This document shows, one piece after another, positions 45,788-59,090 of a stretch of 64,000 bases of DNA; position 1 is the stretch's first letter; each line of letters begins with the position of its first letter. A program made the translations under genes and the position numbers. The DNA comes from Cycas panzhihuaensis (lineage: Eukaryota > Cycadophyta): NCBI GenBank assembly GCA_023213395.1, contig CM041465.1, positions 70,625,741 through 70,689,740 on the forward strand. The letters are read 5' to 3'. The notes below the pieces were generated by a model. It was not told where the DNA came from. It made no database searches and worked only from the letters and a program-made list of their open reading frames with translations.

Positions 45788-48317
45788 TGGACGCGCTGCT
45801 ACGGGATAACCGCCTGACTGATAGGCGCGGGAGAGAGATGGTGACGAAACGGTAGGAAGTGGAACCTACAAGGCAAGCAACTACCACGCAGAGCGCCCCG
45901 TGCGCCGGAGCGCGAGTTCGGGATCTGCAATGGAGTATGGCTACTACTGGGTGACCCTTCACCACCTTGAGCAAGGGGGCGAAGATATGCAGGACGAACC
46001 GGGGTTGACCTAGGAGCAGGCCCCTCCCACCCTTGGGTGGCCAGAAGGGAGAGAGAGAGAACCTAACAAGGATAGGCCGAGAACAATCCTATGCACCCTA
46101 ACCGGGTATACGAGCGATGCGGGAAGCAAGGCGCTCGCGCGGTTAAGGAAGAGGGAGGAAGGGTTAGGGAGAAGGAGGCTCCTACAACCTTTCCTACGAA
46201 TAACAAAAAGTACATGCAACAGGGGCAACAAATCGCAAACCAATACAAAAGCAATTTTCCCTTTCAATCTTTCGATGTTCTAATTACTAGGAAAGGAATA
46301 AAAGGTAAAAAAGCAAGGGGTGCGAAGGGAACAAAGCGTGCACACACCGAGGGCGCGAGAGATGACGTAACCTTCAGGAGGAGCGCCCAACCACTCCAGC
46401 TGACGTCTTGGATGCGAGATGTAGCGGCAGGCGAAAAGGGGCTTCCTTACCTTCCCCAGGAAAAGCAAATGCGATCAAGGAAGAAAGGAAACGCTAACTA
46501 GCAAATGAGATAGCATAAAAATCGACACATGCAAGGGGCACTTACCCAGAGGGGCAACGTGCAACGTTCTCCGCATCCCGAGTACACTGTAGCAACAAAG
46601 GTCTCCCTCTTGGGGAGAACGCCTACATGCAACACAAAGATCTAGCAATATATGTCTAGCAACATAAAGAGAGTCTACATATACATGCGCCAATGTTAGT
46701 CCAATAAGGAAAATACTAAAGAAGCACGATCCAAATGAAAGGAAACAACAAGGTAAGCCTCGAGTGGCCTACCTCCCAAATGGTTCCCAAACCTCTCCCC
46801 AAGAGCCACGCAGGGCGAGGAGAAAGTCAAGACTCAAAGGTGGAAAACTACCGCAAGAAGGGGCAAGAAAGACCCAAAGACACCCACGGGAACCGGATGC
46901 TACGGGAGCAAAGCAACGTAAAGGGAGCAAAGGTGGAGCAAGAACCCGCGGTTGGGGCCTATGGATGGCACCCAAACTGAATAAAGGGTCCCAAATCAGC
47001 CGCAACTTGTGGCAATGTTGGTTTGGGCAACCGAGGGAGCCTTGAACCCTTGTTTGCAAGCCAAGAGTAGCACTGGCGAGAGGGAGGCTTTGGAGGGCTT
47101 TGAGCCGCTTAGGAGCGTGGCGGTGGTGCGGAATCCACCCGGCTCCGTCCAAAGCCTATGCAACCCCTCAACGCCGCCTTGGACAAAGAACGCAGCAAGC
47201 AGAGGGAGAGTGGTACATGTAGCCCTCAAGAGGGAGGAAAACCAACTCTCAAGCAACAAATGAGAACAAATAAGTCAAGTGTAAATATCACCAAAATAAA
47301 TACAAAGTGAAGAGTACACGGAAAGGGAGGCAAGGGATTTGCCCGGCCAAAAGCGTGAAGAAGGGCTGGAACAAATGTCAGATCTGGAATAGAAGCGGTA
47401 GGGGCCTGCTATAGAGGTGGAACGGAAACACCGCAAACGGGAACTCGTGGATGCTGGGTAGAAAAGCACTGGAAACCGCTTCAAAGGAGCCTCTCCAAAG
47501 GCGTTTGAGGGGCTGAGAGAATGTCTCAGCCAAGCCAAAGGAGAGTTGGGCAGATGAAGAGTGCAGTCGATTCAAAGAACAAATGCAAAAGAAGAGAGCA
47601 GAGCAGGAGAGTGTTCCTCTTGAGAGTAAATCCAAAAGTGAGTCCAAAAAGATCCTTGAAAACGAGCCAAAAGATGTTTAAGTAACTAAAGCAAAACCCT
47701 AAAGTACGCGAATAGGGCACTACGGGAGGGAGAAAAGCGCGAACCACGTGGCGGTTCGATAAATGCTAAATTGCCACTTGGATTTTAAAAACAAGCAGAG
47801 ATAGTCGTCTGTGAAACTTTAGCGATCATGATATTCCGTGATCACGAAAATTCCGGCAGATCTGAAAATTCCGTGAGACGCACCGAGAACAAATGGGGCC
47901 CACCAACCGTCCAGTCAGGGGCAAACGCCAAAAAGGCTAAAGGACAACTAAAACACCCACCCGGAGCAAACAAGCCAAGCAGGCCCACGGAGCGTAAATA
48001 GGGCCCCAAATGAGGTGGCAAGCTAACCAAGCGACGATGAGACATCACACGGGTGGAGGTGGCGCAAACCCGGTGGATCCAGGAGAGAGGAGGCGGATGC
48101 AGAAGTAATACGGTCACCGTGGTGCCACACTTGCTAAGAGTGTGCCCCCTATAGTCGCCATAGGCTAAACATAGGTGTGGACGACGACCGTGCCGCCCAC
48201 AAAGTCATACGCATGCAAATATGTAAGCGCATAATCAAGAATAAAAGTGATGATAATGCTAGAGACATACCGCACTTACCGAGTCGGTGATTCAGTATCC
48301 ATTCCGGGCCGGAAACA
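45788..48317 (-). repeat. Element I 3' LTR
   Basis: 2530 bp. On the minus strand begins TGTTTCCGGCC at 48317 and ends ...GTCCA at 45788. Differences from the other LTR are clustered short indels, many near CTG/CAG or CG, with long identical stretches between. Confidence 0.92.
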
Positions 48318-48703
48318 CCCTTATGGCAGTGAGCCTCAAGCTCGGGCGATGCGATGGCGAATCGGCAACACAACTTTCAGAGTAGAGCATGTGTATATAG
48401 ATATATCAATCAAGATCAGATCAGTAGGCAAGGGTGTCGACGAGTGTCGTGGCAGAACGCGTGGATACGAAAGCGGCGATGGAGACATCATAGGGCCGCC
48501 ATGAGCCACCCGAAACCGTGGGAGAAAGAGAGGCGAGGGGTGCCCCACCACAATGAATGCAAAGGAGCATGCAGGACCACATGGGGAACAAATGGTGGGT
48601 ACCATAGTTTTACCTCGTTAGCAACCCGATTTCGGAGGTGCGAGCGGATCATGGCCAGGCGACCAACCACCGAGGCTTGGGCGACGGGAAGGTCAAGCAA
48701 GAC
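48318..48703 (-). other. Element I spacer between aRH and the 3' LTR, with polypurine tract
   Basis: Non-coding; matches the corresponding part of H (for example ccacgcgttctgccacgaca). Ends ataaggg|TGTTT on the minus strand, a shorter polypurine tract than ccaaggggcga of H. Confidence 0.7.
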
Positions 48704-49108
48704 TCAGGGACGAACAGCAGGGCGTGACAGGCGCTCAAGGATGAGGCGAACAAGGCTATCTGCCTCAGCGTTGAGAGCCCGAGGGATATGCTGGATATCA
48801 ACAGAAGAGAAACGGGCCAGGAGGGATCTGGCGGCAGAAGCAAGAGTCCTCAAGTGAGGGCATCGCACCCGGTAGACCTGGGTGAGATGAGACACCACAA
48901 CTTGAGAGTCGCAGAGCAAAACAATGGGTCCGCGATGGAAACGAAGGGCATCGGTAAGGGCTTCGATGACAGCTGTATACTCGGCTTCATTGTTGGTAGC
49001 CTCGAGAGGAAGATCCCAGGCGGAGGAGATCATGTCCAAGGGTCATGAGAATCCACGCAATTGGTGAAGGTCTAGGGTTACCGCGCTTGGTCGGTAAAGA
49101 CGTAGATG
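48704..49108 (-). pseudogene. Archaeal-type RNase H (aRH) of element I
   Basis: From 49108: MSIYVFTD, then after frameshifts NPRPSP and, from 48980 on, EATNNEAEYTAVIEALTDAL, VLLCDSQVVVSHL, RHIP-like QHIPRALNAEADSLVRLILE. Motifs D, E, D and the final NAEADSL are all recognisable. Clearly orthologous to 61044-61466. The first Asp segment has lost the GGS residues in an indel cluster. This is the position (after integrase, before 3' LTR) expected for Tat elements. Confidence 0.88.
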
Positions 49109-49877
49109 GACATAGTTGACACAAAATCCAAGCGTATGATCGTTGATGAAGGCAACACTTAGAAAAGCAGACAACGGTGGCCGTCAAGGGTAGGAGGACC
49201 TAGAATGAGGCGCCCAGAGCGGGCCACAAAGATGGGACATGCATGGATAGTTTGGCAGAGGAAAGCACGGGCCTCGTGGGGTCATATATAGGACCATATG
49301 ATTGTACCCCCCGCAAGGACAACCGGCTTCCTGTGATGTATGATGACATGATTTTGATATGTATATATGCATGGGGTGATTGGAACCCCATTCAGATATG
49401 AGATGTTGTGCATGATGTGTGGATGATATGTATATTTATCGTGTGTTGTGAGTGTTATGTTGTGTAGTAGGTGATTCATGTTATGAGCATTTTATTGTAT
49501 GATGCACACGTTTCCTTCCATGCATAACCACACACCTAACAGGGGCACACACACACGCCGTGAGCGGGACGACATGGACGTGTGAGGTTAGGAAGCGAGG
49601 CGGCATACATGTCTCGCAGGAGAGCATAACGGATATGCGAAGGAAACGCCAGACAGAAAGAGGGGCAACAATGCCCCCAAGCGCCCTCCGGTTGGGAGAT
49701 GCCCAAGCGAGAGGACCAAGGTTCCCGAGAGGATACGGAAGGCGGGTTCGCATGACCAACCCGAGAGAGACAAAGCGGGTCCATCTTAAATAGCCATTCT
49801 ACACGCTGGGAAGAATGGGGACAACCTAAGATGGTAGTTTAGGCTCGTTTTGAGCAGGCGAGGGATCGAAGGGTCAA
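49109..49877 (-). other. Element I post-integrase spacer
   Basis: Non-coding counterpart of 43839-44580 in H. It leads almost directly to the aRH gene, and no PMD gene intervenes. Confidence 0.75.
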
Positions 49878-50985
49878 GCGTAAAACTTCTTAAGGAACAT
49901 CCCATTAACGGCTTTCTCAAATTCGAGCCCCTCCGGTGGCTATCCTATAGGCACCATTATCGAGAGATTCGATAATGACAAAGGACCGACCACCGGGTTG
50001 GAATTTGGTCAAACGGTCATGGAGATATTCGAGCTTGAGGACATAGTCCCCGAAACAAAGGGCTGAACGCAGTGTTTATCGTGGGCCCTTTGTGAACGGG
50101 CTTTGGATGCTAGGTTAGCCCGACAGCGCTAAGTGTCTCTTATCCAAAGCTTTGAGGTCCAACAGGCGGGCCTCACGGATCGACTCTTCGTCGATAAAAC
50201 CTCGAAGGGAGACTCACAAGGAGGGAATCTCCACCTCCAACGGGAGTACCGCCACGGTGCCCTAGACCCGGGAGAACAGGGTCATTCCTGGCGGAGCATT
50301 TGAAGTACGATAAGCCCATAAGGCGGAGGCGGTGAAGGTGCCAATCCCTTTGGGATTGACCGACGGTTTTCTTGAGAATGTTGATAAGAGTCTTGTTAAA
50401 AGACTCCACGCCATTTGCCCGAGGGTAGTAAGGAGAGGAAGTCTTATGGGAGATTTTAAACTTCTCAAAGCTCATCCACCTCCTTATTACAAAAGGGGTT
50501 CCATTGTCGAATCGTGACATCCGGAATCCCGGCGGCAAATGATGTGTCGATAGATGAATGTGGCAATCGTTTCTTAGGTAGTGATCAAAGGGATGGCCTC
50601 CCCATTTGGTAAAATACTCAAGTGGCGCTAAGATGAACTTGTCATGACGACGAAGGCGGGAAATAGCCCGATGAGGTCTAATCCCCAGAGCGAAAGGCCA
50701 TGGCGAAACAATAGGGTGCAAAGTCTCGAAGGCACATGGGAAATGTTGGCATGCTCTTGACATCGCCGACATTTCAAAGACAAAGGCGTATGCCTTTAAA
50801 GAGATGGCCAAAAGTAGCCCATACGGAGGATCCTCGAGCCATAGGCGGCCCCAAAGTGACCCCCACAAATGCCGTGGTGGCATTCGCGAACACCCGGTCG
50901 GCTTCGTCGGTGATGACGCAATGAGAAGGATCCCATCGAAGGACCTCTTGTACAATACCTCGTCCACGAGGAGGTATTGCCAAGC
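49878..50985 (-). pseudogene. Element I integrase
   Basis: ORF 50967-50173 starts MDEVLYKRSFDGILL as in H and contains HPIVSPWPF, LEYFTKWGG, FDNGTPF, FEKFKISHKTSSPYYPRANG and VESFNKTLINILKKT. The zinc-domain residues and the link between TDNG and ESFN are blurred by compensating small indels. At PYYPRANG-VESF the Gln is missing by loss of a CAG-like triplet. The C-terminal part is in other frames to 49878. Confidence 0.85.
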
Positions 50986-51196
50986 AGAAGTCCGGATGCG
51001 AGATTTAACTTTGTTACTAGCGTCGGGGCGGTATTAAGCTGTGGTGAGATACCACTATGTCACCGCACCACTCATTGTCGGTGAGTGGATGGGGACGAAC
51101 TCCCTGATCGTCGTGATAGACTCATCGGGAGAGAGTCATCAACCGGAGTATCAAAGGAGTTAGGGATAGGGGTGTCTGCAAGTTGCTCGGCCACTA

Positions 51197-52617
51197 TCAT
51201 GCCCTTCTTTGATTTCCGGTTAACGATAAGGAGATCAAATTCTTGGAGTAGGACACCAACGACCTGACCCTACCCGTCAAGTCTGAGCGAGTTAGTAAGT
51301 ATCTCAAGGGATCGGATTGAATGATCACCTTGGTAGTATTGTTGAGCAAGTAATGCCTAAACTTCTTGGTCGCGTAGACCAAGGAGAGACATTCCTTCTC
51401 GGCAGGGGAATAGTTAAATTCGGCAGCCACAAGGGTACGACTGATGAAATATATAGCTCTCTCAGTTCCTGAGTCATCCTCCTGAGCGAGCATAGCGCCT
51501 AAGGACTCGTCAGTCGCCGAGGTATACAAAACGAAGGGCCTATCGAATCGGGGAGGCGCCAACGTAGGAGCGGAAGCCAGGGCTTCCTTGAGTCCTTCGA
51601 AGGCCTTTTGGGTCTTGTCGCACTGTGCAAAAGGAGCTCCCTTCTTCAACAGGTTCGTAAGGGGTTTAGCGTTCACAGCGAAGTCAGCCAGGAAGCGCCT
51701 AAGGAAACCGAGCCTACCTAGAAACGACTTGATCTGCCATTGAGTTCTAGGAGGCGGCATGTCGAGGATCATACGACTTTGTCGTGGTCGATCCGAATTC
51801 CTTGTTTGGATACAAGGAACCCAAGGAGTTTACCCAAGGTGACGGTACCCACACATTTGAGCGGATTAAGACTGACGTGATACTCGCGGCATCGTGAGAA
51901 GATGGCACGCAAGTCGGAAGGGTGATGGGCTCTCACGCGAGAAAGACCCATCATATCGTCCATGAAGACCTCCAACGTGTCATTGATGAGGTCGTGGAAG
52001 ATGAAGTGCATGGCTCTTTGATACGTAGCACCTGCATTTTTAAGGCCAAAGGGCATCGCCTTGTAGGCGAAGGTACCCCAGGGAGTAGTGAAGGCCGTCT
52101 TATGGCGGTCTTCGGGGGAAATCTGAATTTGGTTGTAACCAGAGAAGCCGTCCATTAAGGACATCACTTCGAATCCGGCGGTGCGATCAATGATTTGATC
52201 TAAGAAGGGTAGCGGGAAATTGTCCTTAGGACAAGCGTTGTTGATATCGCGGAAATCGACGCATATGCGGATTGCCCCGTTCTTTTTGGCAACGGGAACA
52301 ATATTAGAGACCCACTTAGGGTAATCAATAGAAGTAACAAGCCCAAAGATCCGTGCTTTTCAACCTCCATCTCGACGGGCCAGAGCTTGGTGAAGAGGAC
52401 GCCGGCGCATGTGACGGGCGCCAGGAAGGGTGGTGAGGTTATGGGTGACAATCGAGGGGTCGATTCCCTTCATGTCAGCATAATCCCACGCGAAAATGTC
52501 TCGAAATTCCTGGAACAGAAGGGAATATTCCCTAATCTCATCAAGAGAGCATTCCGCCCCAACCCTAATGACCTTGCCCGGGGCCAAGACTACGTCTTGA
52601 ATTCCCCCCATGCACAT
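51197..52617 (-). pseudogene. Element I reverse transcriptase and RNase H
   Basis: Two long ORFs. 52167-51769: MMSLMDGFSGYNQIQISPED, MPFGLKNAGATYQRAMHFIF, EVFMDDMMGLSRV, GKLLGFLVSKQGIRID. 51772-51197: MPPPRTQWQIKSFLGRLGFL, RPFVLYTSATDESLGAMLAQ, NYSPAEKECLSLVYATKKFR. Upstream 52617-52360 gives MCMGGIQDVVLAPGKVI and EYSLLFQEFRDIFAWDYADM. Between, the frame is lost around 52350-52200. This is the least damaged part of I, with fewer indels than flanking gag and integrase. Confidence 0.9.
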
Positions 52618-53451
52618 GGCATTGCCCTCTTCAAAGTGAAGAGGGCAAGATCAACTGGAGGAGGAGGAATAGGAGAGGATCGGATCGGTGAGCGTGGATC
52701 CGATCGCAAGGATCTTCCTATGGTGGAGCTTGGTGACCGAAGGCGATTAGGTGCAAGGCCCGCTGGGTGCTCAAGTGGGCTTCATCATCCTCGAAATAGT
52801 CCACCCCATGGATGACCTTACTTGAGTAGAAGAAGCTAGAAGGGAAAGGAGCAGCGGGATGGGGTGATCATCGGATCGCTCAACTCCTTCATGGAACCAA
52901 GGAAAACCAGAAGAGGCTCCTCGAGAGGAGGCGAAGGCAATTCCTCAAAACCATCACTGCGGGGTAATGAAAAGAAGAACCGGCGGCGGCGGGTCGGCCT
53001 GAGCGATGGTGTGTGACACGCACGAGGGGCTTGTCTCACCAACGAGAGAGGTTCCAGACGAGGGTCTAGAGCGAGACAGGTACGACCCATTGGCGCGAAG
53101 GAAAGAAATGGGGTGGAGACAACCCTCGTCTCCGTCAAGCGATTCATCATCGCTGAACGAAGCAAGGTACCCATAACTCCCGACGCCAATAGGGGCAAAA
53201 CGTGCGAGACTAGGAAGAGAAGATGTGGGATCCTCTTCCGACGGATTGGGTATACCAATTGAACAAGCCGAGGCGTGAGTGGGTGAACCTTGGTTTGCCG
53301 AATTGGCATAACGAGTTTGTTTGGCAAAAGGGCGTTCACGGGGAACCACTCTCATTCGTCATGGGCGAATTTAAGTCATCCCCAAAGGGTCGAACACACG
53401 GCTCCCATTTGGTCGAGCCATGGGCGACCTAGAAGGAGGTTGTAATCCACG
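52618..53451 (-). pseudogene. Element I protease-RT linker
   Basis: Homologous to 40294-41240: RYANSANQGSPTHASACSIG, then RFAPIGVGSYGYLASFSDDE. Low-complexity, with many frame changes. Confidence 0.7.
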
Positions 53452-54106
53452 TCAACGTCGAGGACTACAACATCGGCAAGAATGGTTTTGCCCCCAAGGG
53501 TGAGCGGAATCGCGGCGGTCCAGGAGGGTCTTCTCGCTCTGCGTCATACCCTTGGCATCGCCAGGAACAGGTTCCACAGCGGAGATACCAAGCTCTTGCA
53601 TAACACGCAAGGGCATGGCATCGATGTAAGAGCCGTTGTCGACAACAGTTCTTGGAGGGTACAATCAGCGTGTCGATCGTGATGGTGAATGGGAAGTTCC
53701 ACCGACGTTCCGCTCACCACGGAGGAAGATCCTTAGGATCGAAGGAAATAGCGGGTCCGCCACCTTGGGCGACGCCCAAAGCGTGGACAAGCACATCTCC
53801 CGATCCTAAAGCTTCCAGAGGAGGGCGGTTGCTGGGACAACTCCTCAGAACGTCCATCAAGGACATTCCTGCAGCGACCATATGGAGCTCGTCCACGACG
53901 GAGAAGGGTTTACCCTTCCCAGTGGGTTGGGTAAGTGCCCTTCGAAAGTCGTAACGACCCGCCGAGGAATAGCCTTGGGGAAAAGAGGATTTCGGGAGGA
54001 AGGGTCTCCTAAGGGGATCGGAAGAAAGCGGAAGAAGCCGGCTCCCGCTTCCTTAGCGGTTTGAGATCGCGTAAGGCGAAAGTCGAGTTGCTTCAAGCAA
54101 CCGAAT
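53452..54106 (-). pseudogene. Element I aspartic protease
   Basis: Active site intact in spelling: TVVDNGSYIDAMPLRVMQEL (53664 down), GISAVEPVPG. Upstream AAGMSLMDVLRSC and QGGGPAISFDPKDLPP match H. Frames change at least three times, and GRPWL is lost in an indel cluster. Confidence 0.8.
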
Positions 54107-56300
54107 CACCTTCTTCCCCTATTAGGTCGTGAAGGCGGCTGAGTACTGGCCAGGAGAACGAGAAGAGGAAGAAGAGTTAAGCGCCCTTCCCTTTGTCGCG
54201 GAAGGGCGGGATCAAAGCGATCTTCCTTGGTTTTGTTTGTTCTTGGTTTGGGGGTTGCGATCACGTTCCCCATGTTTAGGGAACGGATCCTTGTGAACAA
54301 GTTGGTCTAGATTAGGCCTTGAGGCCCGTTTGGGAGAGGAATCGCGTCGAGGGGCATCCTTTAGATGCTGGGCTCTACAACGTGAATCGTCATGGAAGCA
54401 ATCCCCATGAATGGAACACCACTTCTTCTCAAGCGGAGGGTCGGACCTTCTCGCTTGGGAGGACTGGGCGTTCCCATTCCTGGGAAGAGGAGCTTGGGTA
54501 GTTTGTTGGACTTGTTTGTTTGAAGTAGGAGACGAAGGACCTTGAAGCTTGAGCTCCTTCATCGTGCCTTTCGAGCAGGCGTATAGGCGATGTGAGGGGA
54601 TCTAAGGTCCTCTCGGTAGGATGAGAGGAAGACCGTCGGTGAGAAGGTTTAGCGTCTTTGGTAGGGGTGGTGCCTCATGGCGTTGTGAGGGCTTAAGAGG
54701 TTTCTTGAGACCCGACTTGGATCTCAATAGCCTCCAACGCCAAGCACTTGGCGATCAGCGGAATCACACGTGGTCGCCCCATCTTGAGGACTTCCACGTG
54801 GACTTCGGACGGTGCATTGACAAACAGTCCCTTGCCTCCTCGGGCAAAGTCGCCTTGGTGGAGTGAAGCAGATCGTGGAATCGCCGCACAAAGTCACGAT
54901 TCATCTCATCGTGACCTTGTTTGAGCGAGAGAAGGGATTTCATCCCGCTCTCGAATGGGCGAACTACATCAAAGTAATTGATGAACTCGTCCACCAATTC
55001 TTTGGAATGAATAGGCGAGTGGGCGGGGAGACGATAAAACCATTTAAGGGCGCCACCTGCAAGGATCGAGGAAAGAGTTTCATCAAAATATGGTCGTAAG
55101 CCCGATGTCGATGCATGCCATAGAAAAACTACGGACATGCTCATGGGTCTTCTTGACGAAGTCCCATCGAATCTAGGAACTTCGTGAGGATGAGGCGGCA
55201 AGTTGGTTCGCAACGCCTCAACCGAGAGGGGTTGACCTAAAGTCCACGAAGGCGCGCCCTTGCTCGAACCGTAGGATCAACGAACGTCCGAAGTAGGTGG
55301 CGCGCAAGGAGGCGGATGGGGTAGGACACCCATCCCTCCTTGAGGAACCACCCCTTGGCGACAAGAGGCGTGGAAAAGGCGCCTTGGAAGGAGTCGGATT
55401 CCCTTGCGAGGCACAACGGATGGAACCGCATTGGATGGCGGACAAGAGGGATGCGGGCAAGGTTACGCCCATACAGGCCACCGTAGGTGGGGCCATTCCG
55501 TATGGGTGTAGCGGATCCACCCATAAGCAGGAAGACGGCTTCCCCTACCGCCAAGGTTGAGAAGTATACCACGGGGAACGTGAAAGAAGCACCAACGCTA
55601 CTGGGTTGGAGGATGCGTGGGAACAGATCCCACGGATCGATGGCTGGAAGGCTAGCAGGGCGACTAGGCCTACTAGGAGCAGCATGTGCCAGATTGGGAG
55701 ATGGCACATTAGTTGGATCGGGAACGGGTATGCTAACCCCCAGTTGAGGGACAGACACACCGTGAGAAGGCCCTAAGGCATTAGGGCCTTGATAAGGGAT
55801 GGAAGGTGCCACGTGCCCCCACACCGGGAAGCAGTGGGGTGTCTGGCGTAGGCACGAAAGGGTTTGTTGTCACAGGAAGGGCGGACGAGGATGAAGCATG
55901 AGGGGGACGCGCGGAGGAGGAGGAAGAGGCTCCCCCGCGCAGGACACCCTCAAGCCATCTGGGACGTGGTTGAGAGCATGCCGCACGGCGGCATCCATTA
56001 AGAGCCTCAAGCACGTTAACAGGAGGAGTCCCTACATACCCATAAGAGGTGATCGGGACCTCGAACAAGGCATGCCCATCGGAAGGTTCCTCATAAAAAT
56101 CGCCCACTGCGTGGCAATCCTCAGGAGGAACGGATCCCTCTACGGCGTGGGTAGAAGGATGGGGAGTACAAGAAAGGTGTTGATCGATCGGGTAGTAAAA
56201 GGAGTCGTCACCCTCTTGGGTGGACTCCGGAATGATGTAAGGAAGAGCTTGGGTTTCCATAGCAAGGCGTGGTAGGTCAATCGGAAGAGTACCCTTCCAT
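54107..56300 (-). pseudogene. Element I gag
   Basis: Starts MEGYSSD at 56300 on the minus strand, parallel to H. Recognisable blocks: ESTQEGDDSFYYPID, TSYGYVGTPPVNVLEAL, RTNLPPHPHEVPRFDGTSSR (55213), LAGGALKWFYRLPAHSPI, LVDEFINYFDVVRPFESGMK, LLSLKQGHDEMNRDFVRRFH, WCSIHGDCFHDDSRCRAQ (CHHC knuckle). Four or more frames. Confidence 0.85.
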
Positions 56301-56542
56301 AATCGGACGGGATCCGACGAGGCAAGAAAGGCAGTACTCGGGGTCTTCTAACAAAGGGGTAGACCGCGCAAACGACGAGAAAGCAGGCGCATGCAAGGTC
56401 GACCAAGCGATGTCGGGAAAAGAGAAGGAATGGTATAACACGCTGCGTTGGGGCTGCCCAACGTGGAGGTCAAGGCAGGTATAGAAAGGATCACACAGGA
56501 GTAGCGAAACCAACGGAAGAGAGCGAGACTAGCTCCCTTCTT

Positions 56543-56568
56543 GGCGGTCCCCAAGTATGGTCGCCCGA
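56543..56568 (-). other. Element I primer binding site region
   Basis: Minus strand tcgggcgaccatacttgg directly follows the 5' LTR end. GGCGACC resembles the start of Tat/Ogre PBS; tRNA assignment uncertain. Confidence 0.55.
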
Positions 56569-59090
56569 TGGGCCAGCTACGGGATAACCGCTTTGGCCCG
56601 ATAGGTGCGGGGGAGAGATGGTGACGAAACGGTAGGAAGTGGAACCTACAAGGTAAGCAACTACCACGCAGAGCGCCCGTCTTGTGGGAGGCCGAGTTCG
56701 GGATCTGCAATGGAGTATGGCTACTACTGGGTGACCCTTCACCACCTTGAGCAAGGGGGCGAAGATATGCAAGACGAACCGGGGTTGACCTAGGAGCAGG
56801 CCCCTCCCACCCTTGGGTGGCCAAAAGGGAGAGAGAGAGAACCTAACAAGGATAGGCCGAGAACAATCCTATGCACCCTAACCTGTATCTGACGATGCGT
56901 GAAGCAAGGCGCTATTAAGGAAGAGGGAGGAAGGGTTAGGGAGAAGGAGGCTCCTACAACCTTTCCTACGAATAACAAAAAGTACATGCAACAGGGGCAA
57001 CAAATCGCAAACCAATACAAAAGCAATTTTCCCTTTCAATCTTTCGATGTTCTAATTACTAGGAAAGGAATAAAAGGTAAAAAAAAGCAAGGGGTGCGAA
57101 GGGGAACAAAGCGTGCACCGAGCCGAGGGCGAGAGATGACGTAACCTTCAGAGGAGCCCAACCACTCCATGACATCTTGGATCACGAGATGTGGCTAGGC
57201 GAAAGGGGCTTCCTTACCTTCCCGTGAAAAGTAAATGCGATCTAGAAGGAAGGAAAGAAACGCTAACTAGCAAATGAGATAGCATAAAATACGACACATG
57301 CAAGGGGCACTTACCGGTAGAGGGGGCAACGTGCAACGTTCTCACGCATCCCGAGTACCGTAAGCAACAAAGGTCTCCCTCTTGAGGGAGAACGCCTACA
57401 TGCAACACAAAGATCTAGCAATATATGTCTAGCAACATAAAAGAGAGTCTACATATACATGCGTCAATGTTAGTCCAATAAGGAAAATACTAAAGAAGCA
57501 CGATCCAAATGAAAGGAAACAACAAGGTAAGCCTCGGAGTGGCCTACCTCCATAAATGGTGCCCAAACCTCTCCCCAAGAGCCACGGGGCAGCGAGGAGA
57601 AAGTCAAGACTCAAGGTTGGAAAACGGCTGCAAGAAGGGGCAAGAAAGACCCAAAGACACCCACGGGGAACCGGGATGCTACGAGGAGCAAACCGGGATG
57701 CTTAGGAGCAAAGGTGGAGCAAGAACCCGCGGTTGGGGCCTATGGATGGCACCCAAACACGAATAAAGGGTCCCAAATCAGTGGCGCAACTTGTGGCAAT
57801 GGTTTGGGCAACAGAGGAGCCTTGAACCCTTGTTTGCAAGCCAAGAGTAGCAGGCGAGAGGGAGGCTTTGGAGGGCTTTGAGCCGCTTAGGGAGCGTGGC
57901 AGGTGGTGCGGAATCCACCCAGCTCCTGTCCAAAGCCTATGCAACCCCTCAACGCCACTGCCTTGGGCAAAGAACGCAGTAAGAAGCGGAGGGAGAGTGG
58001 TACAAGTCCTCAAGAGGGAGGAAAACCAACTCTCAAGCAACAAATGAGAACAAATAAGTCAAGTGTAAATATCACCAAAACAAATACAAAGTGAAGAGTA
58101 CACGGAAAGGGAGGCAAAGGGATTTGCCCACCAAAAGCGCAAGAAGAATTTGGAACAAAGCACCCAGATCTGGAATAGAAGCGGCTAGGGGCCTGTTATG
58201 GAGGTGGAACAGGAAACACACGCAAGCAGGGAACTCGTGGGTACTGGGTAGAAAAGCAATGGAAACCGCTTCAAGGAGCCCTCTCCAAAGGCGTTTGAGG
58301 GTGAGAGAATGTCTCGGCCAAGCCAAATGAGAGTATTTGTATGAAGAGTGCAGTCGATTCGACAAACAATGAGAAGAAGGCGAGGCGGAGAGTGTTCCTC
58401 TTGAGAGTAAATCCAAAAGTGAGTCCAAAAAGATCCTTGAAAACGAGCCAAAAGATGTTTAAGTACTAAAGCAAAACCCTAAAGTACGCGAATAGGGCAC
58501 GGCTGGGAGGGAGAAAGGGCGCGAACCACGTGGCGGTTCAATAAATCGAAATTGCCACGGATTTTAAAAACAAGCGAGGCAGTCGTCTGGTGAAACTTTA
58601 GCGATGCCGCGGATATTCGTGATCATGAAATTCCGATGCCACTGGAGACTGAATGGGGCCCACCAATGGGGCCGGTCCAGTCGGGGCAAACGGTAAAAGG
58701 CTAAAGGACAACTAAAACACCCACCGGAGCAAACAAGCCAAGAAAGCGGGCCACGGGAGCGAAATAGGGCCCCAAATGAGGTGGCAAGCTAACCAAGCGA
58801 CGATGAGACATCACACGGGTGGAGGTGGCGCAAACCGGTGGATCCGGAGAGAGGAGGCGGATCACGGGGAAATGTCTGGTCACCGGTGCCACACTTGCTA
58901 AGAGTGTGCCCCTGCTATAGTCGTCATAGGCTAAACATAGGTGTGGACGATGACCAGGCCGCCCACAAAGTCATACGCATGCAAATATGTAAGCAGACAA
59001 TCAGTAAATAAAAGTGATGATAATGCTAGAGACATACCTGCACTTACCTGAGTCGGTGATTCCGTATCCATTCCCGGAAGCCGGGAAACA
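56569..59090 (-). repeat. Element I 5' LTR
   Basis: 2522 bp copy of 45788-48317. On the minus strand begins TGTTTCCCGGCTTCC at 59090. Flanked outside by CCAAC (59091-59095). Confidence 0.92.

Larger units (their letters stand above)
45788..59090 (-). mobile_element. Tat-type Ty3/Gypsy element I, nested in the PMD gene of H
   Basis: Plus-strand limits TGGACGCG...GGGAAACA are flanked by a perfect 5 bp duplication CCAAC (45783-45787 and 59091-59095). LTRs are 45788-48317 and 56569-59090. On the minus strand: LTR, PBS, gag, protease, linker, RT-RNase H, integrase, spacer, aRH, polypurine tract, LTR. It has no PMD cargo, unlike H. The PMD reading frame is continuous across the site when the element and one duplication copy are ignored (RRLVNVTS). 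Coding regions are full of small indels. Confidence 0.93.

Noticed and set aside
46010-47750. Many 60-127 codon ORFs repeated at 56790-58450
   Set aside because: They repeat only because they lie in the two LTRs of element I; no recognisable domain.
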